Source of the DNA: Gibbula magus
Lineage: Eukaryota > Mollusca > Gastropoda > Trochida > Trochidae
Assembly (NCBI GenBank): GCA_936450465.1
Contig: OW388296.1
Location: 50,357,750 to 50,421,749 of the forward strand
Direction: 5' to 3'
Length of the DNA stretch: 64,000 nucleotides
The notes under the pieces are model-generated. The model saw only the letters and a program-made list of their open reading frames with translations, was not told where the DNA came from and did no database searches. A program made the position numbers and the translations under genes. Positions 14,401 through 27,200 of the stretch are shown piece by piece (within the stretch, counting starts at the first letter, position 1; the number at the start of each line of letters is the position of its first letter).

Positions 14401-17400
14401 TTAATTATAACAACTACATGTACCTATAATTTGTGCATCATTAGTATATACTTTTCTTAATACCTTTCGTGTTGATATTTCAACAACATGTTTTAAAAGT
14501 GACGAATTTCCACCAAATTATCAAAATCTATCATTCTATTTCTCAGGCTCAAACACTGATGAGTGTTACTACATGTATGTTTGTATGTCATAAAATTAAA
14601 TGATGTAAATAAAATCACGCAGTCGCAATTGTTACATTTTTCATAAGCATGTTTTACGAAAAATGTAACAAAATTAAAGTTGTTACATTTTTCGTACGTG
14701 ATGTACGAAAAATGTAACAAAAAAATATTTTGTTACATTTTTCGTACGTGACGTACGAAAAATGTAACAATTTTCAAGTTTGTTACATTTTTCGCATTTG
14801 TTACATTTTTCGTTGCAACAAGGCACAACTCTCAAGTCTCAATTACTGGCTGATTTAAGTAATGGAGACTGGCAAGAGTTATGCCTCGCATTGGGAAGTT
14901 GGTTTTTACCTTGTCCTTTATCCCTTTGGAAGTAAAATCCATGAAATAACAGTAACATCAATTAGGAGATAAACCTACTGTGTTTGGAAATCAGAGACAT
15001 GTTTTACTGGTTTGATAGCGAGTAAATTTTGAAATCCAGTATAACATGTCTCTGATTTTCAAACACCGTTGGTTAATCTCCATTCTACCATGACCGTTTT
15101 ACAACGGGACTCTTTTTGTCGGATGCTGACAATGCGTACAACGGCATCGCGCGAGCAACAAGAACGAGTTCGTACAATTGTTGTTGTACACATGTCAAAC
15201 TTTTCCCCCATACACATGTAAGTTCTCTAACTATTTTAAAGAAAATCTAATATATCTGTCATTTATTACGGGAGTTTTGATTTTTTTTCTCAACATTTAC
15301 GTTCATACAATCAAGATTCGTTTTTCCTGAATTCCGCATTTTGGAATAACCCTCAAAAGAATTTGACGCGTCGTTCAAAACAGCTACCGTTTGCCAGCAG
15401 CTGTGAACGAGCTTGAAGACTTGTATTTATCAAAATGAAGTGTTCCAGGTGAGGAGGGTAACTGTCTTATTCGGGTAAGTAATCCACGTAGGTGTGCAGA
15501 TGATATGACATATGTATTTCTTATTTTGCATCAAAACGTTACGCTCGATTTGCAGAACCGGTTGACCATTGCGTCAATGACAATGCGTTTGCTCGCCTCC
15601 TCAACTGCATAAGAAGTGTCGCTATTTGGAAAGATCTTGATCCTGACGAAGTTTATCTTGTTAATCTATCATTAAATGTAGCTCTAAAACACGCTACAAG
15701 AAAGATTCATTTGATTAGTATCAGTTATTTTAATTTCCACAAGTAGAGCACACTTTACTTTGTTCGGATATTTTGTGACGTCACAAGGTATATGCAACAA
15801 TACGCGATGAAGTGACGCTAACATCAAAGGAGGTGTGTTATTTGTATTATTTGACTAATGAAATTCATTTGAAAACAACGTGGTCTTCTGGGCAGCCATG
15901 TTTAATCAACTACATGTGGTTACAGTCATATGATTGGCTAGTCTGGTACTCGTTTAACCATAATGGCATTAGCCATATAATTGAAGCTAGACTGTATATA
16001 AAGATCTAGTGACATCTCCCCTTTAAGTATTAGTAACTGAACTTGTTACTGATGGGTAAATTAAAGTCTTGCTGAAAATAGAACTTTTACTTAAACACTG
16101 TTGCACTGCTTGTTACTGGCAATGTTACTCAATGATGAAGTCCTCACACATTGATACTATCAATATGCTGATCAATCACTCTTACAGTCTCTGTAAAGTT
16201 GAGTGAGCTTTTCAAACACAACTTGGATTAACTTTAAATGAATGTTTTCCAGATAATTAACTGAAAAATAATTGGCACTTTTAACAAGTTGAACACATTT
16301 ACAGTCAGTTTATTTGAATCTTGCAGGTATCCTGACTTCTCTCCCGGAGCGAGTTGTTGTTGCGCTGTTAGGTGGTGGTATGGGTTGCCCACCTGGTGGC
16401 ACTTGACTTTCAGGAACTGTGCAGGGGATTGATTCCTGCGTCATCTCAAGCTTATCACGAAGCTTGACCGGTTTGATGTGTTGCCGATTCCTTCGGTATT
16501 CAGCACCATCTGGTGTCTGAATGATGTATGACCGTGGGTACCGGTCACATTTCTGGGTTACCTTAGCTGGTGTCCACAACCGTTTGTAATCACACCAGAC
16601 AACAACGGGTTCGTTGTGAATTAAGGGTCGCAATGACCTATTAGCACCATCATAGTACTTCGCCTGAGTTTTCTGCATGTGTTTCCGTGCATTTTCCACT
16701 GACGACTGATTCTTAGCATTCAGACTGTTTTTCAGCACTGGTAGCCTTGTCCTCAGCTTTCTCCCATAGAGCTCTCTCCTTTGACCTTCACCACTGATTA
16801 TGACACCTAAGTACTTCACTTCAGTCATAATATCTGTACACTTTTCTTTGTTGAGCTTTAGATTTTTACTTCTGATTATCTGCAACACTCTAGTCAGTCT
16901 CTGTGTTAATTCCACCTCTGTTTCAGCGTGAACTAGAATATCAGCAACATAAATTTCAACTCCTTCACAAGCCGTGAACCAGTTTGACACAGTTCTCTGA
17001 TACACCTGAGTGCATATGTTCAGTCCGAAAGGTAAGCGATGGAAACAGTAATTACCAAAAGGTGTGCTAAATGTGGTTAGTCTAGCACTTTCATCATCCA
17101 GCTTTATCTGCCAAAAGGAAGATCTTGCATCAAGCTTCACAAAATACTTTGAATTTCCAAGGTTTGCTGTCATCTCCTCAATTGTAGGGATTCTAAAGTG
17201 GTCTGACTTCAGATACTGATTTAGGTTTCTGGGATCAAGACAGATCCTCAAATCACCAGAGGGTTTCTCTGCTATCACCATGGAATGTATCCAGTCAGTT
17301 GGCTCTTCAACTTTTGATATCACCCCATCATTTTCCATTCTTTCTAACTCTTTCTTTACCTTGTCATGTAAAGCAAATGGTATCCTCCTTGGGGGATTCT

Positions 17401-20400
17401 GTACTGGTTCTGAATTGTCCTTGAGTTCTAGCTTCACTGGTTTCTCATTTATACCATCTAGCCTTTTATCAAACACCTCCCGATATTGTTCATACAATTG
17501 TCCCACAGAACTGTCTTGAACCTGATTGACACGTTGGACAAGATTAAACATCAAACACTCCTTCAATCCCAGCAATGAAATGTTTGCATCATCTACCACA
17601 GAGAAATTGACCACTTGGGATTGTGTTTTGAAATAAACAGGTAATTTCACTTCACCAACAATGTTGATGTCCAAGTTATTGTATGCAGTTAACTTCCTGC
17701 TAGGTTGGACTAGCGGTTTATTTGTCACTGATTTGTAAACATGATAGGGAATGGTGCTGACATCAGATCCAGTGTCCAATTTGAAATTAACAGTCTTATT
17801 TCTGGAACCTACTACTGGTTTCACAAACCACTCTGACTTGTCAGATATCACACTGTCTACCGATGATCTATCAGAGACAAATCCCACATAAAAATCACTG
17901 TCCTGAGGATCTTTTGTCGAAGGTGGTCCATACATGTAGGGCCTGTTGTACTGGTGATATTCTTGTGCATAATTCACTGTGTTATGTCTTGACCTACACA
18001 TTTTCTGAAAATGTCCTAACTTTCCGCACCTGTTGCATTTCTTCATGTATGCAGGACATTTATTTAGGGGATGAGTGTTACCACACCTAGTACAGTTATT
18101 TATCATTTTCTCTCTTTCATTTCCTTTCATTTGGTGGCCTCGTGTGTGCTCATTTCTATGGTCATGTCTCTGCCCTCTTTCATTTGGTTTGAACGATCTT
18201 GTGTTAGTTTTCTTGTGTGTTGCATGCACCACATTTGTTTCAGTGTTCATGTCTTTTAATTGTCTACACACACTTTCATGAGATTTGCACAATGCATTCA
18301 GACTAGTGATATCAAGTTTTTCTGTTGTCAATAATATTTCTTTAAGTTGGATACTAGCAATGCCTTCTATCACCTGATCACAAATGTTCTCCTCAGTTTT
18401 ATCTCCAAACTCACATTTGCCTGCTTGAGTTCTCAATTCTTGTAAGAAAATATCAAAATTCTTATCACCTTGCCGTATCTGACGAAATACATGTCTTTCG
18501 TAAGTTTTGTTTGATTTGCCTACAAAATGTTCATCAAACTTGGTGACTAGGTCCTTAAATTCAGCGTCTGCTGGCACCGTAAAGTTATTGTAAACCCGCC
18601 TGCCCTCCTCACCTATCAGCGTGAGAAGTGTTGCCTTCTTTACGCCATCACTCTTAGACGCGCAACCTGTCGCTGTCATGTAAAGTTCAAGTTCTTGACT
18701 GAATTTCCGCCATGCCGTAGTGACATCTAAGCTAGCATCAAGCCCTTTTGGTGCTGGAAGGCCTTGCATTGTTGTAATTTACCTCTTTAACTTCTGACAC
18801 CATGTGTTATTTGTATTATTTGACTAATGAAATTTATTTGAAAACAACGTGGTCTTCTGGGCAGCCATGTTTAATCAACTACATGTGGTTACAGTCATAT
18901 GATTGGCTAGTCTGGTACTCGTTTAACCATAATGGCATTAGCCATATAATTGAAGCTAGACTGTATATAAAGATCTAGTGACAGGAGGGTCAATCCAGAA
19001 TTGATCATGTTTGATTTTTCTGGAGAACCAATCAGACTCGAGTATCCAGCAATGTCATGGTAGAATATAATAAAAATATAATCAAAGGTGGTTCTCAGAA
19101 TAGACATAAGGATGAAGGTACATTAATTATAGATAGTCCATAGAATAAGTTTCAATCTACCACGAGGGAATACATTGTATGTTAAAGACGCCAGAACGTG
19201 GCATGACAACGATGTGCTGATGGCATTAACATTTCTAACCTCGCTAGAATATCACTGTATAGTGAGTTAATACTCATGGTTATGGTATGCGATGGGTTAG
19301 GTACACCGTTGTGTGCTTGTCCCCGGGGTCTAAGTCTGAGATGAGTTACGTACCCGTCATTGTACAGGTGTGATTGTCCCCGGGGTCTAAGTCTGAGATG
19401 AGTTACGTACCCGTCAGTGTACACAGGGACCTTATATGTCCCTGGTGTACAGGTGGGCTTGTCCCCGGGGTCTAAGTCTGAGATAAATTATGTACCCGTC
19501 AGTGTACAGGTGTGAATGTTCCCGGGTTCCAGGTCTGAGATAAGTTACGTACCCGTCAGTGTACACAGGGACCTTATACGTCCCTGGTGTACAGGTGTGC
19601 TTATCTCCGGGGTCTAAGTCTCAGATGAGTAACGTACCCGTTAGTGTACAGGTGTGAATGTTCCCGGGTTCCAGGTCTGAGATAAGTTACGTACCCGTGC
19701 TTGTCAGCGAGGTCTAAATCTGAGATGAATTATGTACCCGTCAGTGTACAGGTGTGACTGTTCCCGGGGTATAAGTCTGAGATGAGTTACGTACCCGTCA
19801 GTGTACAGGTGTGATTATCTCCGGGGTCTAAGTCTGTGATTAGTTACCTACCCGTCAGTGTACAGGTGTGATTGTCCCCGGGGTCTGAGTCTGTGATTAG
19901 TTACGTACCCGTCAGTGTACAGGTGTGATTTGGACCAGGGTCTTAGTCTGTGATTAATTACGTACCCGTCAGTGTACAGGTGTGATTGTCCCCGGGGTCT
20001 GGGTCTGAGATGAGTTACGTACCCGTCAGTGTACAGGTGTGATTATCCCCGGGGTCTGGGTCTGAGATGAAGAAGAGTTGTCCCACCAAACTGTTCACTG
20101 GCATCTCTTCGGGGATGGCTAGGTTTGAGCTCAGTTTTACGATAGGCGTTTCATCGAAGGCATTGATTACATCAACAAACAGTGTGAAGTTTGCTGTAGA
20201 CAAGCCATCTTTAACCCTGGAATTTGAGTTATGAATTATAAAATGATCTTTTCGATATTTTATTTTAAAAAAACAACAATAAAATTGGCGATAAAATCAT
20301 ATTTTCAAAACAATCCTCCTCAATCAATATATACAGGTTTAACACGAATGAAAAAGGTTCTGTTAAAGGTACATCCATTAATTGTGTTGGTTGGGTTCAC

Positions 20401-21205
20401 ATATGCTAAACGTTATAAATTGTGTTATGTTATCGGGAAGCACTGACTACTGTTGCCAAAACTTGCCATTTTGATCTTAGTCGACTTAGTATATTGACGA
20501 TATGAAGGTAAATATGGAAGGGGATTTGTGCCAATAATGAAGACATGTTGACTTGTAACTTGTAAAGTGTAACATGTCGTTCTCAACCATAGAAGTCTCG
20601 AAAAGACAAGTCCAATCATGCAAAACTAACATTTTAATCCTGTCAATCTTAACTTTCTATTCTCAACTTTACAAAGTTGAAATGTAATTCTAGAAATCGT
20701 CAAAGTCGAAAAATCAACTTGTCATTTTTAATTATTAAATCTAAATAATATACACATTGTGTAATGTTACAACTTACGTTTGACAAATGAAAAATGGAAA
20801 ATGGGGAGTTGCAAAGTCAGCTTTGTAAAACCGACTTCAGCATTTCGAAACTGACACGACTTGCGTAGTTAACATTTCGAGACTGACACGACTTGCATAG
20901 TTACGATCGCAATGTTTCAAATCACATCTCTGCACGATTTCGCATTGACCATATTTGGAATATTACGGAAATTAGCGGAAAGGAACGAATAATCCCGATC
21001 CGATAAACACAATGTTCAACCATGACTTCTCCCTTGGCATTCTTTCCAGGGTGACCATATAAATAAGTATACAGTTCAAAATGCAAGCAGAATCAAAGTA
21101 AATAATTGAACATTTAGAGAAAAGTTGTGAATTGTCTATTCATTTGTTCTAAATAACATATGAATAGCTAGACCACACTTTTAAGAAATATGCTTCCTGG
21201 TCACG

Positions 21206-21291
<86 letters not shown>

Positions 21292-24200
21292 TTTGTGATA
21301 TTACAGTATTGTATGTATGTATTATTTGTTTGGGTTTTTTAATATACAAGATAGTTGGAGTAAATCCTTTCTTACTACATGCAGTTGTATATGTATAAGC
21401 TAAAACACTCCCAATCCAGATCAGTGTATTTCGAATCAGTGACGTATTTCCATTTATGATAGTAAGTTAGTTTATCAACATGTGTGAGTCAAGAAATAAA
21501 TCGTACATTTTTTGTGACCCAGAAGGGTGTTGAATTTTCTTTCGGGCATTTGATTGTAAAAGGGTATACAGGATTGCACAGTTTAATTTTTTGGAGGTAC
21601 TGTAATGATATGATAATATCAGAGTATATATCGGGAATTTCACCCAAGTGTCTTCTGATATCAAATATATCAACACGAGTTCATTAAAGTTACAAATTAA
21701 CTGTCATTAACTGATTATATAACATGATTATGAAGATTTGACTTTAGCGTTATCTACAATGTAGATCGCTTGATCTCACACAAGCACCATCTACTGAGGG
21801 AGCCATTTTTGGGTGATAAAAGACGATTGTTCATGGAACTTTCGATTTCCCGAAAATTCATGTACGTGATTACATTTATGAAAACATATTGGAAACTTTC
21901 TGGTTCAGATTTACAGAAAGAACAAATATTAGAATGACTTATTTTCATGTTCAGCAGCTCTCTTGTGTAGATAGCTCTATTTATAAATATATACTGAACA
22001 TCTATAATGTCACACTCTTAGTACAATTTCTGGACTTTTCAAACACACTAATCCTTGAAATGTGTATAAAGAAGCCCATTCTGCAACTTCCAGCCGGATT
22101 GTGTTGTGTTTTTCCTTGACTTTAATTGAATTAACATTTCTTTTCTTTGAACTTTTAAATTATTCATTTGATATATATTTCTACTACAATGAGTCTGTTA
22201 CATTAATGACTAACAAACAAAATGTTAATAGACACGGCAAAGAACTACGTTTAGGGGAGACATATTGTTTTAAAACATAAATTATCGGAACTAATATTTA
22301 AATAAAAATTATCATCGTTTCATATATGAATTAATGAAACACATATTTGATTTATTGAAAACAATACAAATGTCAATGTATTCATTAATGGCCATTTTAG
22401 TGAAATTGTACGTTTAAAAAAAAAATAAAAACTATATCCTGTATATGTTACAGTCGATTAAATTTTTAAATTCAACAGTGCAATTATATTTTTGAAATTA
22501 CCAGTGATACAATTCTAATTCAGTTTGCATTCTATATTCATAAATATTTTCATATTTTGGCATGTAGAAGTTGAATGTTTATTGTTTAAAGTGTGAAACA
22601 ACAGATCTAGGCTTATGATTTACATTTCATACTTGAATTCAGTAATTTGATTCTTTATATAGAATTAATGAACATATTAATCATGGACAATATATATTTC
22701 TGTCCCACAACAATACACTTTTCACTGCTTCAATTACTAAAAATAAAGTTTGCTGGATAAGTAAATGAAAATAGATAAATTAACATCTTCAAAATCAATA
22801 AATTATTTAAACTAGTTGAGAAAAGTTTTTTCAGAGATATAAATTCAACTCGGCTAAAGAACATTTCCCCTTGCTTATTTTTCTGTAAGAATAAAACGTA
22901 TTGACATTCAGAACAGTTTTCAGTTATAATTAAAGTGCAATGCATTTAAAAAAAAATTTTAAACAAGTATATGAAGTTCCCTGATTTAGATAATTGCTTT
23001 GTGGTACATTCAAAATATTTTAAAAATAATAATAAAGTTATCAACACTGGCTTATGTATTTCTTTCAATTTCTTCCCCACTAACGTGTATATTCAATATC
23101 AGGATTTTCTTTATCAAAACTTTGATATTCATTTCTGAATGCAAAAGACTTTACTGAATAAACGTAAAAGTGGAGTATATAAAATAGAGCCATTTACTAT
23201 CTAAAGTTGAATATTTAAGTTATTTAAGTTATTGTTTACAAGCAAAAGATATGTTCTTAGATCATGACCACTGTGACCCAATTTGGGTTCACACAATCTA
23301 CAACATAGAATCCCCATTGGCCAAGGAGTCTGCACACACCTTTTCAGCTCTCTAGACCTTTTGGAACTGGAGATGAAGATGAAAACAAGTTTTTAAGGAT
23401 GTGACCCCTGTGACCCCATTTTGGGTCATGGGGTCACACAATCTACAATTTAGAATCCCAATTGGTCAAGGAGTCTGCACACAAATTTTCAGCTCTCTAG
23501 ACCTATTGGAACTGGAGAAGAAGATGAAAATAGGTTTTTAAGGATGTGACCCCTGTGACCCCATTTGGGGCCACAGGGTCACGGAATCTACAATTTAGAA
23601 TCCCCATTGGTCAAAGAGTCTGCACACAACTTTTCAGCTCTCTAGACCTTTCGGAACTGGAGAAGAAGATGAAAATAGGTTTTTAAGGATGTGACCACGG
23701 TGACCCCATTTGGGGTGAAGGGGTCACACAATCTACAATCTAGAATCCCCATTGGTCAAGGAGTCTGCACACAACTTGTCAGCTCTCTAGACCTTTTGGA
23801 ACTTGAGAAGAAGATGAAAATAGGTTTTTAAGGATGTGACCCCTGTGACCCCATTTGGGGTCATGGGGTCACGAAATCTACAATTTAGAATCCCCATTGG
23901 CCAATGAGTTTGCACATAAAATTTCAGCTCTGTGGAGTTATTGGTTCTGGAGAAGAAGTCGAAAAAGCGAAAAGTTTGCGGACGGATGGACGGACGCCGG
24001 ACGCCATGCCATGCCATAAGCCAATCGGGCCTTTCAGGCCTGATGAGCTAAAAAGTAAATGTTGACATGATTGAACTGAGAGAAGATAATGTGTAAATGA
24101 ACGCACAGAAAGTAATTAATTTTTTCGGGATGTAGGATGTCTATATACGGTTTGTAAATCTGCAGTTTTATATTTAAGTGAAATAAGTTTTATGATAACG

Positions 24201-27200
24201 GATCGGATACATTTATCATAGCTTCAATGCCATTCAAGCTATGCGATCCTTTATGTCTGTCAGTGTCATCCCACATTTACATTACTTCCGCATTCGTTTT
24301 ACGTTGCAAAAAAATTAATTGTTTGCCAAATGTCCTTAAAATTTATTGAAATAATAATTAGAATACCTAAGAATTAATTTTCAATTGGTATTTTCGTTTG
24401 ACATTTAATTACTAAGCGACACCATCACACGGAATGTAAGTGACAGTAGCGCTCCGTGAACTATCAACGTGCGTTTGTTTGTAGGACATAACAAGAGTTT
24501 CGTCCCTTAATTTTCAGGGGGCGTGGTCAATTCGTCCAGCGTTGGGCTCAAAATAGACTAAGGGTTTCTCCATCTGGGACAGCGGCAAGGAAGGTCTCGT
24601 TTTTTCGCAAATGCCTCTCGTCCTCGGAAAACATCGGCAATGTTCGGGAAACTTCCAAATATGGTCAATGCGAATTCATGTAGAGATGTAATTTGAAACA
24701 TTGCATTCGCAACTATGCAAGTCATGTCAGTCTCGAAATGCAAACGTCCTTTTCACAAAGCTGACTTTGCAACTCCTTATTTTCCATTTTTCATTTGTCA
24801 AACGTAAGTTGTAACATTACAAAATGTGCATATTATTTAGATTTAATAATTAAAAATGACAAGTTGACTTTTCGACTTTGACGATTTCTAGAATTACATT
24901 TCAACTTTGTAAAGTTGAAAATGCGAAGTTACGATTGACACAATTAAAATGTTAGTTTTGCATGATTGGACTTGTCTTTTCGAGACTTGTATGGTTGAAA
25001 ACGACATGTTACACTTTACAAGTTACAAGTGACATGTCTTCATTATTGGCACAAATCCCCTTCCATTGGTAAAAGTAGTGATTTCTGATCGTAGACCGAA
25101 CAATGTACCGCGTGTTGCGCGCGCCAATGAGTAAAACGTAATTTTAAAACCTTATGTATACCAGACAGACTGATAAATTTTGGTTGTTCATGTTTCATAG
25201 GTCATATAACTACTGCGCATGTAAATCGAACGCGTTGTTTCGGTTTCTACACATGCATAATGCTGTTACTTTATTTTAATTGGAAACTAGTAATTATGAT
25301 TTATTTGGTGATTCGCGATGAATATGGAAACCGACTGAATTTATGTGCACTGTAAACAGCGCATATGGTGAGTCGGAACGTATTAAAGCCTAATACGATT
25401 TTATGAAACACAATGGATGCACCTATAAGCACATCGGATACATTTCCAATCCTCGAAATACTTACAGGTTGCCAGAAGATTTCATGCTATATGTAAACAA
25501 TCGGTGAATGGGCTGATTTACCTTCTTAAGTAAATATATACTGCATAAACGTTTATAAAAAAAATGATAAATTTAAACATGTAAAATCTTCAGGCCGGAA
25601 ATAGATTGTTCTCCAGATAAAGTACAATCCCTTGACATGACCTTTAAAAAACTATGGACACCATTGTTCAGTGTCAGTGAAAAAAAACCCTACATTTTAA
25701 GGAAATTGGTTTTCCAAGTATCACAATTACTGAAATTATCTTGAAGAGAAGGTGACTCTTTCAATTCAAATGATGGCACTATGACATATTTCCCGAATTA
25801 TGTTTCAAAACAGTAAGGAAATAGGTGAGAACAAATATTTTCAACTAAAATTACTATGCTTAAAGAGGTCCGGATTACATGTAGAGAACCAACACACAAA
25901 TCAATAAAATATATCTTAACCCATTCCCTCTACAAGTTAAACCAAGCATTCTCCCAAAACAGGCCTGGAGGACTCTTAATAGTCCTGCCCCATGACTCTG
26001 TGCAAAATAAGAGCTTTCGCTAACTGAGTCTTACTCCCCGGTACTGGCCAGCTGCTTTCAGTGCTATGTGGAAAATAATATCATTACATAACATGAAGCT
26101 CTGATAACCATAAACCACTGCAATCTTGGTCACCCAGGTCAGTTCATATTACGCTAGCCAAAGGACAGTTTGAGTGACTGACTTAAGTTTAGGAAATTGC
26201 AAAGGCTGAGAAGAGTATGCATACCCTATTACAGCCTTCCAGGTCTTTTTGTTCTGGAGAAGAAGACGAAAATAGGTTTTAGGTCATGGCCTGTGAGGCC
26301 CTTACTTGGGGTCATAGGGTCACCAAATCTACAAATTACAATCCTATTTGGCTAAAGAGTCTGCACACAATATTACAACCTTCTAGGTCTGTTTGATCTG
26401 GAGAAGAATATCAAAATACGTTTTTAGGTCATGGCCTGTAATGCCCATATTTCGGGCCACAGGGTCACCAAATCTACAATGTAGAATCCCCACTGGCTGA
26501 AGGGTCGACACACACTATTACAACCTTCTAGGTCTTTTTGTTCTGGAGAAGAGGAAGAAAATAGGTTTTAGGTCATTACCTGTGAGGCTCTTATTTGAGG
26601 TCATAGGGTCATCAAATCTACAATTGAGAATCCCCCCTCCCCCAAGCCAAGGAGTCTGCACATAAATTTCCAGCTCTCTAGAGTCATCGGGTCTGGAGAA
26701 TAGACGGATGAACGGACGGACAGACGGACAGACGGACGGACGCCTTTCAGACCTGATGAGCTAAGATGCAATTGTGCTGCAGTGCATTTAAATAGGCTCA
26801 CATACAGAACAAGTAGAACGTGGCTTGTCTTCTTCTCGTAGTCCAGCTTGGACTTCAAGTGGATGTCATCTTTCTTGAGTTCGAACGTTGCCTCATTCGG
26901 GTCTATCATACTGTAAGTGTACGAAATTTTCCCTCCCTGAATACTGTACACTTTTGTGCCGACTGCTGTCGTCTCTTCGAGTGATATGTGAGCGGAGGGA
27001 GGATTCAATTCAACCTTCTCCACTGGAAAAAAAAGCAAAATCACAATTCTCAACCAAAACGAGCACAGGTTTCCAAAACGTTTCCAAAATGTTTCCAAAA
27101 GGTTTCAATAAAGTTTTTGAAATAAAATTTCCACATAGGTTTAGGGAATTACAGTTTCGATTTGAATGGTTGATAATACATTGTAATAAAAAATAATACA

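Larger units (their letters stand above)
9203..14903. repeat. Foldback structure with palindrome-rich inverted arms
   Basis: Left arm 9203-9418 and right arm 14628-14903 are inverted relative to each other: CCAACTTCC...GGCA, then TTGCAACGAAAAATGTAACA, then several tandem 40-bp palindromes with core TTTTTCGTACGTGACGTACG. The right arm carries about 60 bp extra near its outer end. The 5.2-kb interior has no transposase frame. It is either one large foldback transposon or two small palindromic elements inserted in opposite orientation. Confidence 0.65.
15834..18983 (-). mobile_element. Ty3-type LTR retrotransposon, internally deleted, young
   Basis: Complete LTR-to-LTR insertion: LTRs 15834-16014 and 18803-18983 (181 bp each, one mismatch), 5-bp target duplication GGAGG at 15829-15833 and 18984-18988, polypurine tract AAAGGGGAGA next to the 3' LTR and a primer-binding site TGGTGTCAGAAG next to the 5' LTR. 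LTR termini are TG...CA. One ORF (16310-18769) carries Gag, protease and RT fused directly to the integrase C-terminal segment. Inserted antisense-neutral, that is in the same orientation as the host gene, within intron 5. Confidence 0.93.
9155..20022 (-). other. Intron 5 of cadherin gene
   Basis: 10.9-kb intron. Holds the foldback structure (9203-14903), an LTR retrotransposon (15834-18983) and the splice-donor minisatellite (19290-20069). Between 9420-10735, 12300-14620 and 15090-15830 no coding or repeat feature could be identified; the sequence is AT-rich. Confidence 0.8.
20516..25064. repeat. 4.5-kb structure with ~430-bp terminal inverted repeats
   Basis: Left arm 20516-20960 and right arm 24653-25064 are reverse complements over most of their length (for example GGGATTTGTGCCAATAATGA at the outer end and CGCATTGACCATATTTGGAA at the inner end). 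The left arm has a duplicated ACTGACACGACTTGC segment. The interior holds a LINE relic, a TA repeat and a 145-bp satellite, but no recognisable transposase. Confidence 0.75.
20217..26805 (-). other. Intron 4 of cadherin gene
   Basis: 6.6-kb intron. Occupied by the inverted-repeat structure 20516-25064, an R2 repeat (25100-25430) and a satellite (26210-26765). Nothing identified in 22110-23250 or 25440-26200. Confidence 0.8.

Noticed and set aside
17280..18281. Plus-strand ORFs opposite the retrotransposon
   Set aside because: Antisense shadows of the Gag-RT frame.
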